From contig NZ_MPHK01000003.1 of NCBI RefSeq assembly GCF_001957135.1, positions 124,001 to 188,000 on the forward strand: a DNA stretch of 64,000 nt. Direction: 5' to 3'. The DNA comes from Shewanella sp. UCD-KL21 (GTDB taxonomy: Bacteria; Pseudomonadota; Gammaproteobacteria; Enterobacterales; Shewanellaceae). Made by a program: the position numbers and the translations under genes. Positions 44,901-53,410 of this stretch are shown piece by piece. The notes under the pieces are model-generated. The model did no database searches. It was given only the letters and a program-made list of their open reading frames with translations, and was not told where the DNA came from. Numbering within the stretch: the first letter of the stretch is position 1; the number at the start of each line of letters is the position of its first letter.

Positions 44901-45064
44901 GGCAGCCAACCTTAGACAGCATCGCTGAGAAAAGCCAAATATTGGTATCAGGCTATTCTTGCCGTAGCCAAGTGAAACGCTTTGCGGGCTTTAAGCCAAA
45001 ACACCCAGTAGAAGCCTTACTTCAGTTACTGAATGCTGCCGATGAGCACGTCGTTAATGACTAA
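41987..45064 (+). CDS. ydiJ: FAD/iron-sulfur oxidoreductase YdiJ (D-2-hydroxyglutarate dehydrogenase type)
   Basis: A 1025-residue fusion. An N-terminal FAD-binding type 4 domain (RGGGTGTNGQSL, TVGGMVSTDASGAGS) leads into an FAD-oxidase C-terminal domain (FGHVDAGVLHVRP, LWGEHGKGVRGE). Next comes a ferredoxin-like region with Cys motifs CNGNGLC and CLACKACSGQCPVKVD, then a C-terminal Cys-rich domain with VGCCGMAGTYGHE. E. coli YdiJ is reported to oxidise D-2-hydroxyglutarate. Start choice is uncertain: ATG 41987 matches family length; ATG 41954 and a TTG at 41945 lie in the ppsA terminator region. Confidence 0.9.
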   Translation: MLPLLSHQQTLEPIYLRFLDALEASSFSGEIDKRYSARLIQATDNSVYQFLPQAVIYPLTQADVELVLTLASAPEYKQVTFSARGGGTGTNGQSLTHGLILDVSRHMNQVLEVNAEEGWVRVQAGVVKDALNDALRPHGFFFSPDLSTSNRATVGGMVSTDASGAGSLVYGKTSDHVLGLTSVLVDGSVLASTPIAADEALNQSKSQSLNTNSFAANIISTIAKRCRDKRELILKQFPPLNRFLTGYDLKHVWNDDLSQFDLSRILAGSEGTLAVLTEAKLNITPLPHTRMMVNIKYDSFESALRHAPSLVEANATVVETIDSKVLNLAREDIIWHSVSHLIESVPNKTIEGLNMVEFAGDEADIRQGIAVLEKTLAAQLASEQAGVVGYQITEDKPSINKIYAMRKKAVGLLGATKGRRKPLPFAEDTAVPPENLADFIMEFRDLLDGHKLQYGMFGHVDAGVLHVRPALDMCDEADEKLLKVLSDQVAELTLKYGGLLWGEHGKGVRGEYGPAVFGDELYGELEEIKGLFDPDNRLNPGKLVAPKDSGPMMFNVDSVKRGTFDRQIPVTVRDAFPDVMNCNGNGLCFNYSSYSFMCPSFKVTGDRIHSPKGRSGLMREWLRLLEAEGVDVEALAQSKPLSFMQRAQNSFHIGRDYDYSHEVMDSLKGCLACKACSGQCPVKVDVPKFRAQFFNIYYKRYMRPAKDYLVAGIEDMLPLMAAMPKVTNFASQNKLSQWVIKKSIGYIDSPALSVPTLKQRLDGHQSRGYDLEALQSIPTSERGNYVLVVQDPFNSFYDAELVYRFIQLIEKMGLKPVLLPFKPNGKPSHIKGFLDKFAATAKSSADFLNQVYQLDMPMVGLDPALVLCYRDEYQEVLGAQRGNFEVLLANEWLTDAIQLMPALGKTSASFSWFSHCTESTAKPATANEWKAVFHHFGAEFEMINVGCCGMAGTYGHELDNMGRSSKLFAMSWQPTLDSIAEKSQILVSGYSCRSQVKRFAGFKPKHPVEALLQLLNAADEHVVND

Positions 45065-45497
45065 ACATAACAATGAAGAACCACTGAGTATTGCCAGTCA
45101 ATTAGGCGCAGAAGTTGATTTGTGTAGCACTGAGCCATTGTTTGATATTGACCAACATGGGGATTGGTCCTATTTGGCCAGTCCTTTACCTACAAAATTT
45201 GCTAAGCTTTTTGCCAGTGTGCTTCATTGTATTGATAATGAATATTTTCTTATCACCCCGGTTGAAAAGGTTAAAGTCAGCGTAGAAACCCATGCAATTT
45301 TTATCGTTGATTACGAGCCGCTAGCAAATAATGGACTAACCTTAATAAGTAGCATTGGCACTGAGCATCAGATAGCGGATATTAAGGCTGTGAAACTATT
45401 AGAAAACACCATTGAAGTGCCCATTGAGCGAGGTATCATCGCTTGTTTGGGGCGCGCTTGCTATTACCGTTACATAAATCAGTTTGTAATAGATTGA
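45057..45497 (+). CDS. DUF1285 family protein
   Basis: A 146-residue cytoplasmic protein with the DUF1285 pattern: W-S-Y-L followed by KLFASVLHCIDNEYFLITPVEK and VETHAIFIVDYE. Family function is unknown. Its ATG overlaps the ydiJ stop by 8 nt, so it is translationally coupled to ydiJ, suggesting a shared context. ATG 45042 is an alternative start. Confidence 0.78.
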   Translation: MTKHNNEEPLSIASQLGAEVDLCSTEPLFDIDQHGDWSYLASPLPTKFAKLFASVLHCIDNEYFLITPVEKVKVSVETHAIFIVDYEPLANNGLTLISSIGTEHQIADIKAVKLLENTIEVPIERGIIACLGRACYYRYINQFVID

Positions 45498-45700
45498 CTA
45501 AAAAAGCGGTCTTATACGTACAAACAGGTTGAGGTGCTAATTGGCCTGTGATGCAAGCTGTTGTGTAACAAAGCAGCTCTGCAAGGGTTTACTGACTTAC
45601 ACGTTAACAAGCTTAAAAAGTATAAAGATAAATAATATCAGTACTTAAGCCTGATAAAGTTCGTCACATCGCTTAATGATCGTTTTGTGATAGCTTAGTG

Positions 45701-45728
45701 TTAGTGATAGCACTTTAGTGATAGCACT
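45701..45728 (+). repeat. Perfect 14-bp direct duplication
   Basis: TTAGTGATAGCACT occurs twice head to tail, preceded by a degenerate third copy. Confidence 0.75.
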
Positions 45729-45795
45729 AAAGCTATTTGCAAAACATCCAATTAAAGCGGCTAACAGTGGATGCTGTAGGTGGTATAACTAATTT

Positions 45796-45847
45796 CACCA
45801 ATGAACAGCACCAATGAACAGCAGCAATTAACAGCACTAATGATGAG
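45796..45847 (+). repeat. 13-bp tandem repeat, four copies
   Basis: Two identical units CACCAATGAACAG are followed by two diverged ones, each 13 bp. Confidence 0.75.
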
Positions 45848-45980
45848 TACCAGTAACATTTTAGGGCAACATTAATTAACTTGGTTAGTTCTTTTACGCA
45901 CCAGCCACCAAGTATTTTCTGTTGATGATGATTTACTTTTGCGCTTAACTAAGGATTGATGAGCCTGTAGGAGTGGTTAT

Positions 45981-46397
45981 ATGAAACGATACGAAAGCCT
46001 ATATTATCAAGTCTCGCATCTTAATCTTACGCTGCAAAACGAGCTAGATGAACGCTTAAAACGTTACCAACTTGACGTTAAGCTTTGGCCTGTGCTGTTT
46101 TCACTGTGGCAAGAAGAGGGCATTAGCCAAACTGAACTGTCTAAAGTGTGTGATGTTGCTAACTACACTATGACTCGGCTATTAGATCAACTGCAAGTAC
46201 AGGGGTATATTACTCGCCATCAAGAGTCTGATAACCGCCGTGCCTTTCAGATTTTTTTAACTGATGCCGGTAAGGCCTTAGAGCAAGATCTTATTGGTGA
46301 AGCTGAGTGGGTTAAAGAAAAGTGCCTAAGTGGTTTATCTTATGAAGAGCAACAAATATTCATGGGATTATTAAATAAAATCAATAAGCCAGATTAA
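45981..46397 (+). CDS. MarR-family transcriptional regulator
   Basis: A 138-residue winged-helix regulator. The DNA-binding part is about residues 48-98 (GISQTELSKVCDVANYTMTRLLDQLQVQGYI, with the wing at RHQESDNRRAFQI). MarR proteins bind as dimers and usually repress neighbouring efflux or stress genes and release on small aromatic ligands. The next gene, an RND pump, converges with it and has its own TetR, so the target is unclear. AGGAG precedes the ATG. Confidence 0.88.
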   Translation: MKRYESLYYQVSHLNLTLQNELDERLKRYQLDVKLWPVLFSLWQEEGISQTELSKVCDVANYTMTRLLDQLQVQGYITRHQESDNRRAFQIFLTDAGKALEQDLIGEAEWVKEKCLSGLSYEEQQIFMGLLNKINKPD

Positions 46398-46505
46398 CCG
46401 CATTTGGGCTGCAGAGAAGCCGTTTGGCTTCAAGATAATCTTTTAGTTGCTATCGCCGCAACAATTTATTTAATTCAACTATTCAATCAATGCATTCATT
46501 CAAAG

Positions 46506-46545
46506 ATAACCCGCTAGCAGTTAACACTGCTAGCGGGTTATTTAT
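46506..46545 (+). terminator. Perfect 16-bp terminator hairpin between the MarR and RND genes
   Basis: ATAACCCGCTAGCAGT pairs without mismatch to ACTGCTAGCGGGTTAT around TAAC. The tail is TTATT, and A/T runs on both sides make it usable in either direction. Confidence 0.85.
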
Positions 46546-46591
46546 TGGTGATTAACTTTTGCCTGTTAGCTTGGAGGTTTAAAGTTATGTC

Positions 46592-46690
46592 GTTACGAGC
46601 TTTTCTCTAAAAGCTATGACGTTAAAAGCTTTTCTTTAAAAGCTATGACATTAAAAGCTTTTCTCTAAAAACTATGACGTTAAAAGCTTA
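46592..46690 (+). repeat. 29-bp tandem repeat reaching the RND gene stop
   Basis: Three 29-bp units (GTTAAAAGCTTTTCT followed by CTAAAAGCTATGAC, 1-4 changes each) and a 12-bp partial fourth copy. Each unit holds AAAAGCTTTT dyads. The partial copy overlaps the RND stop codon. Confidence 0.85.
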
Positions 46691-49600
46691 GGCCGCTAAA
46701 TCCTCGTGTTTATGGACTAAATTAAAGTCTGCTAACACCGCATACGCACAAGGAATAATAAACAGCACTAACAAGGTTGAGGTAAATATCCCAAATACAA
46801 TTGATATTACAATGGGTTTTACAACCTGCGCTTGTAGTGATGTTTCAAGCAACAAGGGCAATAAACCTGCAGCAGTCGTCAATGATGTTAAGAATACCGC
46901 TCTAAATCTATCACGACTAGCTTTAACAACCGCTTGTAGAATGTTGTCTCCGATATCCACATGATGCCGTATGTATTGCACCAGCAAGATGGAATCATTC
47001 ACCACAATACCTGCTAATGAAATAAACCCAAGTATTGAAGGCATTGATAGATTATGGCCTGTAAGTAAATGGCCCCAAAACACACCTATGAGTGCTAAAG
47101 GAATGGCTAACATCACCACAAAAGGCTCTAAGTAGCTTCTAAATTGAAAACTTAAAATCGCAAATAGTCCAAATAAACCGATAATAAAACCCTGTAAGAA
47201 CGAAGCGCCAGTCTTAGCAGTTTCTTTGGCGGCGCCTTCATAATCAACTTTTAGCCCCGGATATTTTTGGCGTAACTCATTGGCGTATTCATTTTGCACT
47301 TTAGCGACAATTTCGCTGCCATTGGCTTTGGCATTATCTATGTCAGCCATAACGGTGACAGTGCGCTGGCTTTCAATGCGCTGAATACGTACGTAAGAGC
47401 GTTCAAAGTCTAATGTTGCTACCGCACTTAATGGGATCTGATTGCCGTTACTTAACATGATAGGGAAGTTAGCTAACGCTTGCAGATCACCTGCTTGCTG
47501 CTTATTCAACCTGACTTGTATTTCGATGTTTTCAGGGCCTGATTGCACATCATCTGCGGTTTGGCCAAAGTATGCCGCCCGCAGTTGTGACGCCACCATT
47601 TCACCATCAACGCCATAATTTTCAGCGCCATCTTTTAATTTTACCAGCACTTCTTCTTTGCCTGGACGCATGTCATCTAAAATGCCATTAACCCCAGAAA
47701 ACTGACTTAAGTAAGATTGCAAATCAACGGAGGCCAGTTTTAACGTGGCTAAATTATCATGTTGCAAACGTACTTCAACATCACGGCCAGCAGGGCCCAT
47801 ACTCGGTTGTTTAAAAACCAAGGAGATGGGCTCAGCAATATCGCCACTGGTGCTGCGCCATGCTGAAATGAAGTTATCAATCAGGGTTTCGCGAGTTTCA
47901 GCCGATAACAAATCTAATCTCACCGTTGCCACATGGGGGCCTTGTTCACCCGCATCCGCATTGACATTATATTGCTCGGTAACGTAGCGGATGAGGTTCG
48001 ACTGTTCGCCATTTTGTTGCGTTAATTCATCGCCAACGGTATTGGCGGCGGCAACCAAGTGACTAACCACGGTTTTGGTTTGCTCTAAAGTGGAACCAGG
48101 CGGCAAAATGATTCTTGCTTCAGCAATATCGCCATCAAGTTCAGGAAAGCCAACAAACTTTACTGCGCCGCCAGCCACTAAGGCAAAAGACAGCATTAAT
48201 CCACCTAAGGTTAGCCCAAGGCTGGCATAGCGCCATTTCACCACAAAGGTAACGGCATTAACTAAGGTGTTGTTTTTGAAATATTCAAACTTTTCTAAAA
48301 AGACCCGTTTAAACTTTAGCGGTGGTTTCTGCTGTTTATTAGATTTTAGCGAGTGGCTTAAGTGATTCGGTAAAATCAAGAAGGCTTCAATTAAGCTCAC
48401 ACTCAATACCATGATTAATACCAGTGGCACCACCGACAATACCGCGCCCATTTGCCCGTCTAACCACAATAAGCTGCCAAAAATAAACACTGTGGTTAAA
48501 AATGATGAGAATACCCCGGGGGCGACTTTATTTACCCCTTGGATCACCGCCTCATTGGTGGGCAAGCCTTTTTCAACATGGGCAGCAACGGACTCGGCAA
48601 TAACAATGGCATCATCCATCATAATACCAATGGCCATGAGTAAGCCGACTAGGCTCATAATGTTGATTGATACGCCAAACATGCTCATTAAGAACAAGCC
48701 GCCCATAAAGGCTACAGGTAAGCCCGCTGAAACCCAAAACGAATAGCGTAACGAGAAAAATAGCCACATCGAAAAGAACACTAAGATGATCCCTTGCCAG
48801 CCATTTCGCAGCAGCATAGACAATCGGTCTTGCAGCAATGAAGATAAATCGTTGGTTAAGGTTAGGGTCACGCCATCGGGGGCGATGAGTTGCTCTTGGG
48901 CAATAAACTCACTCACTCTGGCTTTAATTCTTAAGGCATCATCAGCTTTGTTCTTTTGCACTTTAAGCATGGCCGCTGCTTGGCCATTAAAGATGGTATG
49001 TTCTTCCTCAAGCTCAAATAAATCGGTAATGGTAGCAATGTCGCCTAAGGTAACTACGCCGCCTTCAGTATTAGAGGAAACTATTATTTTGCTGAGGTTA
49101 TCAGGGGTAATTTGTCGTTCATCAAAACGGATCAACAGGTTTTTATCAGCAAGCTCAATACTGCCAGCGGGCATTTGGACATTTTGCCTGCCCACTTTAT
49201 CGGCGATTTCGGCCACTGTTAGCCCTAAACGGCGCATGTCCGCTTCGTTTAACTCGACTCGTATTTGATGATCTGAAAAGCCAGACACGCTCACTAAGCT
49301 CACGCCAGCCTCAATTTTTAACCGTCGTTTTAAATCCTCAGCATAGGATTTAAGGTGTGGCAAACTGGCATCTGCGGCGATGGCAATATCGACAACTGGT
49401 TCTGCCCAATCAAGCTCTTTGACCGTTGGCGGGTCAATTTGCGCAGGGAAATCTTTAATGGCGTTAATTTCGGTTTGAATATCCACTAGACTGCGGCCAA
49501 TGTCGGCTTTGCCATTCAGTTTTACCGTCATTGATGCAAAGCCTTCTTGGGCGTCACATTTCACTTCTTCGATATTACTTAAGCCATCAATGGCGTCTTC

Positions 49601-49795
49601 CATACGCAGGCACAGGCTTTCTTCTACTTCTGCTGGAGATGCGCCGGGGTAAACCACACTGGCGATAATGTAAGGCGGACTAAATTCAGGAAAGGTCTCA
49701 CGTTTAATGTTACCAATACTGCTTAAGCCCATGACAAAAAATGCCAACATCATTAAGTTAGCAATGGTGGGGTGACGAGTGAAAAAATTAATCAC
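46688..49795 (-). CDS. RND efflux transporter permease (AcrB/MexF superfamily)
   Basis: A 1035-residue inner-membrane proton-driven pump. It has 12 predicted membrane segments in the 1+5+1+5 RND layout, two large periplasmic loops, and the acidic pair in the fourth segment (AIGIMMDDAIVIAESV) that carries protons. The N terminus INFFTRHPTIANLMM and PGASPAEVEE are usual. It uses GTG as start, overlapping the adaptor stop by 4 nt, with GAGGAG upstream. No outer-membrane channel gene is adjacent, so a TolC encoded elsewhere is expected. Substrates are unknown. Confidence 0.92.
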   Translation of the reverse strand: MINFFTRHPTIANLMMLAFFVMGLSSIGNIKRETFPEFSPPYIIASVVYPGASPAEVEESLCLRMEDAIDGLSNIEEVKCDAQEGFASMTVKLNGKADIGRSLVDIQTEINAIKDFPAQIDPPTVKELDWAEPVVDIAIAADASLPHLKSYAEDLKRRLKIEAGVSLVSVSGFSDHQIRVELNEADMRRLGLTVAEIADKVGRQNVQMPAGSIELADKNLLIRFDERQITPDNLSKIIVSSNTEGGVVTLGDIATITDLFELEEEHTIFNGQAAAMLKVQKNKADDALRIKARVSEFIAQEQLIAPDGVTLTLTNDLSSLLQDRLSMLLRNGWQGIILVFFSMWLFFSLRYSFWVSAGLPVAFMGGLFLMSMFGVSINIMSLVGLLMAIGIMMDDAIVIAESVAAHVEKGLPTNEAVIQGVNKVAPGVFSSFLTTVFIFGSLLWLDGQMGAVLSVVPLVLIMVLSVSLIEAFLILPNHLSHSLKSNKQQKPPLKFKRVFLEKFEYFKNNTLVNAVTFVVKWRYASLGLTLGGLMLSFALVAGGAVKFVGFPELDGDIAEARIILPPGSTLEQTKTVVSHLVAAANTVGDELTQQNGEQSNLIRYVTEQYNVNADAGEQGPHVATVRLDLLSAETRETLIDNFISAWRSTSGDIAEPISLVFKQPSMGPAGRDVEVRLQHDNLATLKLASVDLQSYLSQFSGVNGILDDMRPGKEEVLVKLKDGAENYGVDGEMVASQLRAAYFGQTADDVQSGPENIEIQVRLNKQQAGDLQALANFPIMLSNGNQIPLSAVATLDFERSYVRIQRIESQRTVTVMADIDNAKANGSEIVAKVQNEYANELRQKYPGLKVDYEGAAKETAKTGASFLQGFIIGLFGLFAILSFQFRSYLEPFVVMLAIPLALIGVFWGHLLTGHNLSMPSILGFISLAGIVVNDSILLVQYIRHHVDIGDNILQAVVKASRDRFRAVFLTSLTTAAGLLPLLLETSLQAQVVKPIVISIVFGIFTSTLLVLFIIPCAYAVLADFNLVHKHEDLAA

Positions 49796-51144
49796 TGTGC
49801 CTGCTCCTCGTCATTCGCTAGATCGCTTGCTACCGGGGTAGTGGTTTGGTTCGCTGTTGATAATTTAAGCCCCATGCCATTAATGGCCGGAATTAAGTCA
49901 TTGGTCACCACCCGGTCATTTTGATAAATATCGCCTTGAATAGCTACGCCATCGGCGGTTCTAAATAGCACTTCAACCTGTTTAATAACCAGCTTGTTGT
50001 CTTGATCCATTAAATAAACTTGCTCACCATGTAAGGCTTTTTCTGGGATAACGTAATGCTCTGAGGGATAACCTTTAATATAGGCGGTGACAAACATGCC
50101 CTTGGTTAATGGCGGTTTAGCTAACAAATTCATTTGGTTGAAATCTTGTTCAACTTCAAGATAAAAGCCTATCGTCGCTTGATCTGGGTTTATGGTATCG
50201 GCAACGCGGGTCAATTTAGCTTGCCATTGGTGTAAGGTTTTACCCATATTGACCGTGATATGGGTGTCAAAGTTAACTTTTTCAATTGAAGGTAATGCAG
50301 AGGTATCTCTTGGTAGTTCATTAATTGAATGAATTAACGTTTCGGCATCAAATAATGATAATTCAGCCTTTATTTCAACTGCACCTAATTGATGGGCCTC
50401 GAACAACACAGCGCCATTGGTGACGGCTTGAGCTTGCTCAATGTTAACCTCGGCAATGCGTGCATCAAAAGGCAAAGTAAAGCGAGTATTATTGAGTTGA
50501 CGTTGGGCATCTTCCAGTAAAGCTTGATTAACCTCAACTTGCGCCGCAGTGACTTTTTTATCATCGGGCAACAAGCTTAAGCTGCTGGTTAAGTCTTGCA
50601 CTAAGTTACGCTGGGCCAGTAAAGCTTGCTTTTGGGTTTCAAGTTCTGATTTTGAGATCAAGTTTTTCTTATTTAACGATTGTTTACGTTGATATTCTTG
50701 ATCAACTAAGGTCAGTCGTTGGCGCTCAATTTCTATGCTAGATTGTAAGTTTATTTCTTGCTGAGTTAGCTGCACTAACTGTGCTTGAGCTGAATTATAG
50801 TTAGCTTCAGCTTGAGCAAGTTTTAGTTGGTATTCCAGTGGATCAATGGTTAGCACTAAGGTGCCAGCCTTAATCAATCTGCCCGTTTCAAGCTCAGGGT
50901 GGCGATAAGTAATTTTGCCGCCCACTTCCGCAATGCCTTGCCAGCTATGTTTTGGAGCTACACGGCCATAGGCTTTTATCACAGGTTGTACGGGTTGTTT
51001 TGTCAGGCTAATAACATCCACCAGACGTGATTTATCATGGTTGGGTTGCAATTCTGGTGACGAGCGTAATGATATCGCGGCGATAAAAATGATAATACCG
51101 GCGATGATGCCTGGAAAAACATAGCGTCTTTTTAACGGGGTCAT
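49792..51144 (-). CDS. RND periplasmic adaptor (membrane fusion protein, HlyD family)
   Basis: A 450-residue protein with an N-terminal membrane anchor (about residues 8-25), a split lipoyl domain (GRVAPKHSWQGIAEVGGKI and, later, NNTRFTLPFDARIAEV), a coiled-coil hairpin (about residues 100-200) and beta-barrel domains. It links the RND pump to an outer-membrane channel. ATG 51144 has AGGAC at 8 nt and lies one base after the tetR stop. A longer frame starting at 51207 overlaps tetR and is less likely. Confidence 0.9.
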   Translation of the reverse strand: MTPLKRRYVFPGIIAGIIIFIAAISLRSSPELQPNHDKSRLVDVISLTKQPVQPVIKAYGRVAPKHSWQGIAEVGGKITYRHPELETGRLIKAGTLVLTIDPLEYQLKLAQAEANYNSAQAQLVQLTQQEINLQSSIEIERQRLTLVDQEYQRKQSLNKKNLISKSELETQKQALLAQRNLVQDLTSSLSLLPDDKKVTAAQVEVNQALLEDAQRQLNNTRFTLPFDARIAEVNIEQAQAVTNGAVLFEAHQLGAVEIKAELSLFDAETLIHSINELPRDTSALPSIEKVNFDTHITVNMGKTLHQWQAKLTRVADTINPDQATIGFYLEVEQDFNQMNLLAKPPLTKGMFVTAYIKGYPSEHYVIPEKALHGEQVYLMDQDNKLVIKQVEVLFRTADGVAIQGDIYQNDRVVTNDLIPAINGMGLKLSTANQTTTPVASDLANDEEQAQ

Positions 51145-51145
51145 G

Positions 51146-51813
51146 TTAAGCGTCCTGACTGGGTTGAGATTCATTGGCAATAAGCCCATGACGTAATATT
51201 TGTGCATTTTGCTTCGCTAAATGCTGTAAAAATTCTGCTGAGGTTTTAATATTCAATGCTTGTTTAAATATGTCAGGCATTAAAAATGGAAATACCATTA
51301 AACTAATAAAACTCATTTTGGCGCACATTGGATCAATACCTTGCTTTAGCCGGTTTTGCTGATGCATTTCTTCAAAGATGGCTAACCTTTTTTTAGGAAA
51401 TAAACTCAATAAATTGGCTTGCAGCTCTTGGTTTTTTTTGGTGGGTTTAAGGCTGGCAGTGCGAAATATGAGTTTCGGAAAATCTGGGTTTTGACTCATA
51501 ATTTTATAATAGGCCAGTAATATTTTTTCTGGTGAATCTGAGTCGATTTTTCCTTTGAATTATTTAATTGAGCATGAACTGGCTCAATGGTTTCCTTGAG
51601 CATTTCTGCAAAAAGCCCCATTTTAGATTGAAAGTAATAGCGGATTAAGCTGGCATCAACTTGCGCCAGTGCTGCAATGGCGCGAATAGAGACTTTATCG
51701 TAATCATTATCGACAAATAAGCTTTTTGCCGCATTGATGAGTGCGCAGCGATTATCTGCTTTGGCAGCTGGCCTACCGACCGGCTTTTTAACTGGCGTTA
51801 TTTTTTTAGGCAT
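51146..51813 (-). pseudogene. TetR-family regulator gene with a -1 frameshift
   Basis: Two leftward frames together make one TetR protein. 51496-51813 encodes the DNA-binding domain (RCALINAAKSLFVD, VSIRAIAALAQVDASLIRYYF) and then runs out of frame to a stop. 51146-51499 encodes the ligand-binding part (SQNPDFPKLIFRTASL). The proper continuation SPEKILLAYYKIM of the second frame begins upstream of its Met. The change maps to GGAAAAATCG near 51543-51555: one added A restores a continuous 222-residue frame. It is a 1-bp deletion in an A run, a sequencing error or ribosomal slippage. It heads the efflux operon. Confidence 0.8.
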
Positions 51814-51918
51814 AAATTCAACACCGCGGTGAAGATACTAAGCGTATCCATTAATTCATCAAGTGTAGAATATGGTAAAGCAATGCGGCGGATTGTTTTA
51901 GTGAATTAATTCTTCAAT

Positions 51919-51936
51919 ATTCATCATCTGATGAAT
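51919..51936 (-). promoter_or_regulatory. Candidate TetR operator of the efflux operon
   Basis: ATTCATCA and TGATGAAT form a perfect 18-bp dyad with a 2-bp centre, about 105-125 nt upstream of tetR. Size and symmetry fit a TetR-family site. Confidence 0.4.
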
Positions 51937-52086
51937 TGTTTAACTGGATCACATATACAAGCGTTAGGGAAGGCTGGTATTAGCGGGAAGGTGTGTTTAC
52001 TGCTCTGAAGTCAATGATTAATGCTACAACACCAAGCCATAATTTACCCCATAAAACCACTAAGTAAATTTAGTGGTGTTAATTGC

Positions 52087-52122
52087 TAAAGAAGTAAAGA
52101 AGTAAAGAAGTAAAGAAGTAAA
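52087..52122 (+). repeat. 8-bp microsatellite TAAAGAAG
   Basis: Four perfect tandem copies of TAAAGAAG followed by TAAA. Confidence 0.9.
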
Positions 52123-52178
52123 AAACAGTGAGCGATTAAGAGTAAAGCTAAACTCTGCCATTAAAACGGCTAGCCATT

Positions 52179-52204
52179 AAAAAAGGCTAGCACTGCTAGC
52201 CTTT
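52179..52204 (-). terminator. Rho-independent terminator of yqhD
   Basis: AAAGGCTAGC pairs with GCTAGCCTTT around a 3-nt loop, with the T run on the leftward side. Confidence 0.88.
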
Positions 52205-52230
52205 CATCGAAATGGTAAATCTATTATTGA

Positions 52231-53388
52231 TTAGATCGCGGCGGTGAGAATCTCGCGGCTAACAGCTAAGTCAATATCGCCATGTTCGCCAAGTTTAGTC
52301 ATGCCATGCTTTTCAAGTGCGGCAACTAATACATCAACTTGTTCAGCACTAACATCAATATCACTTAAGCGTGTAGGCACCTGCATCAATTTAAAGAAGT
52401 CTTCAGTTGCAACAATCGCTTGATCAATTTTTTGCTCATCGCTACCTGTTGTGATGCCAAATACTCGTTCAGCATATTGAACTAATTTTGCATGTTTTTG
52501 CTCACGACGTACTTTCATTACCGCAGGTAACACAATAGATAAAGTACGGGCGTGATCAATACCATGGCTTGCTGTTAGTTCATGACCAATCATATGTGTC
52601 GACCAATCTTGTGGTACACCGGCACCAATTAAGCCGTTAAGCGCCATAGTGGCAGACCACATGATATTAGATCTGATCTCTAAATCATCTTTTGTTTCAG
52701 CAGCAAGGGCTTTAGGGCCTTCTTCAATTAAGGTTTGTAGTAAACCTTCACTGAAACGGTCCTGTACTTTAGCGTTTACATCGAAGGTTAAGTACTGCTC
52801 CATGATGTGGATATATGCATCAACAACACCATTACCAATTTGACGATCCGACAAAGATAAAGTGACTGAAGGATCAAGCACTGCAAATAATGGACGAACT
52901 AATGGGCTACCAAACGGCAATTTATTGCCATTACGAGTAATAACAGAGCCGCCATTGGATTCAGAACCCGTTGCTGGCAAGGTTAATACGGCACCGATAG
53001 GTAATGCTTGTGTTATTTTTGCGCCTTTAGCGACGATATCCCAAGGATCACCACCTTCAAATTTTGCTGCTGCAGCAATAAATTTAACCCCATCAACCAC
53101 TGAGCCGCCACCGACAGCCAGTAAGTAATCGATGTTTTCTGCTTCAATGATGGCTTGGGCCTTCATCAAGGTATCGTATTGGGGATTAGGCTCAATACCT
53201 GAAAACTCAAACCATGTGTGATCTTTGAGCGCATCAGTGACTTGCTGATATACACCATTTGATTTAATGGAGCCGCCGCCATAAATAACTAATACCTTAG
53301 CTGACGTTGGGATTTCCTTTGAGATGGCGCTAATTTGGCCCTCACCGAAATGAATTTTAGTGGTATTTTGGAATGTAAAATTAAGCAT
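52231..53388 (-). CDS. yqhD: NADPH-dependent aldehyde reductase YqhD (iron-type alcohol dehydrogenase)
   Basis: A 385-residue group III alcohol dehydrogenase. The nucleotide-binding GGGS motifs lie at residues 37-40 and 93-96. Likely metal ligands are Asp190, His194 (DAYIHIMEQ), His265 and His279 (HELTASHGIDHA). YqhD reduces short-chain aldehydes, including lipid-peroxidation products, methylglyoxal and butanal. It lies 22 nt downstream of the DJ-1 gene on the same strand and so probably shares its promoter and the divergent LysR control. Confidence 0.92.
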   Translation of the reverse strand: MLNFTFQNTTKIHFGEGQISAISKEIPTSAKVLVIYGGGSIKSNGVYQQVTDALKDHTWFEFSGIEPNPQYDTLMKAQAIIEAENIDYLLAVGGGSVVDGVKFIAAAAKFEGGDPWDIVAKGAKITQALPIGAVLTLPATGSESNGGSVITRNGNKLPFGSPLVRPLFAVLDPSVTLSLSDRQIGNGVVDAYIHIMEQYLTFDVNAKVQDRFSEGLLQTLIEEGPKALAAETKDDLEIRSNIMWSATMALNGLIGAGVPQDWSTHMIGHELTASHGIDHARTLSIVLPAVMKVRREQKHAKLVQYAERVFGITTGSDEQKIDQAIVATEDFFKLMQVPTRLSDIDVSAEQVDVLVAALEKHGMTKLGEHGDIDLAVSREILTAAI

Positions 53389-53410
53389 GAGAATATCCTA
53401 AATAACGAAT

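Larger units (their letters stand above)
45498..45980. other. Spacer between the DUF1285 gene and the MarR gene
   Basis: This 483-nt spacer has no gene. It holds two short tandem arrays (14-bp and 13-bp units) and, near 45880-45960, AT-rich dyad-like pieces (GGTTAG and CTTAACTAAGG) that might belong to the MarR promoter. Confidence 0.45.
51814..52230. other. Spacer between tetR and yqhD
   Basis: This 417-nt spacer has no gene. It holds a candidate TetR operator, an 8-bp tandem repeat and the yqhD terminator. Confidence 0.5.

Noticed and set aside
48411..49268. Two rightward frames of 111 and 160 codons inside the RND gene
   Set aside because: Antisense shadows of a strongly conserved transporter, with low-complexity Ser/Thr/Asn composition.
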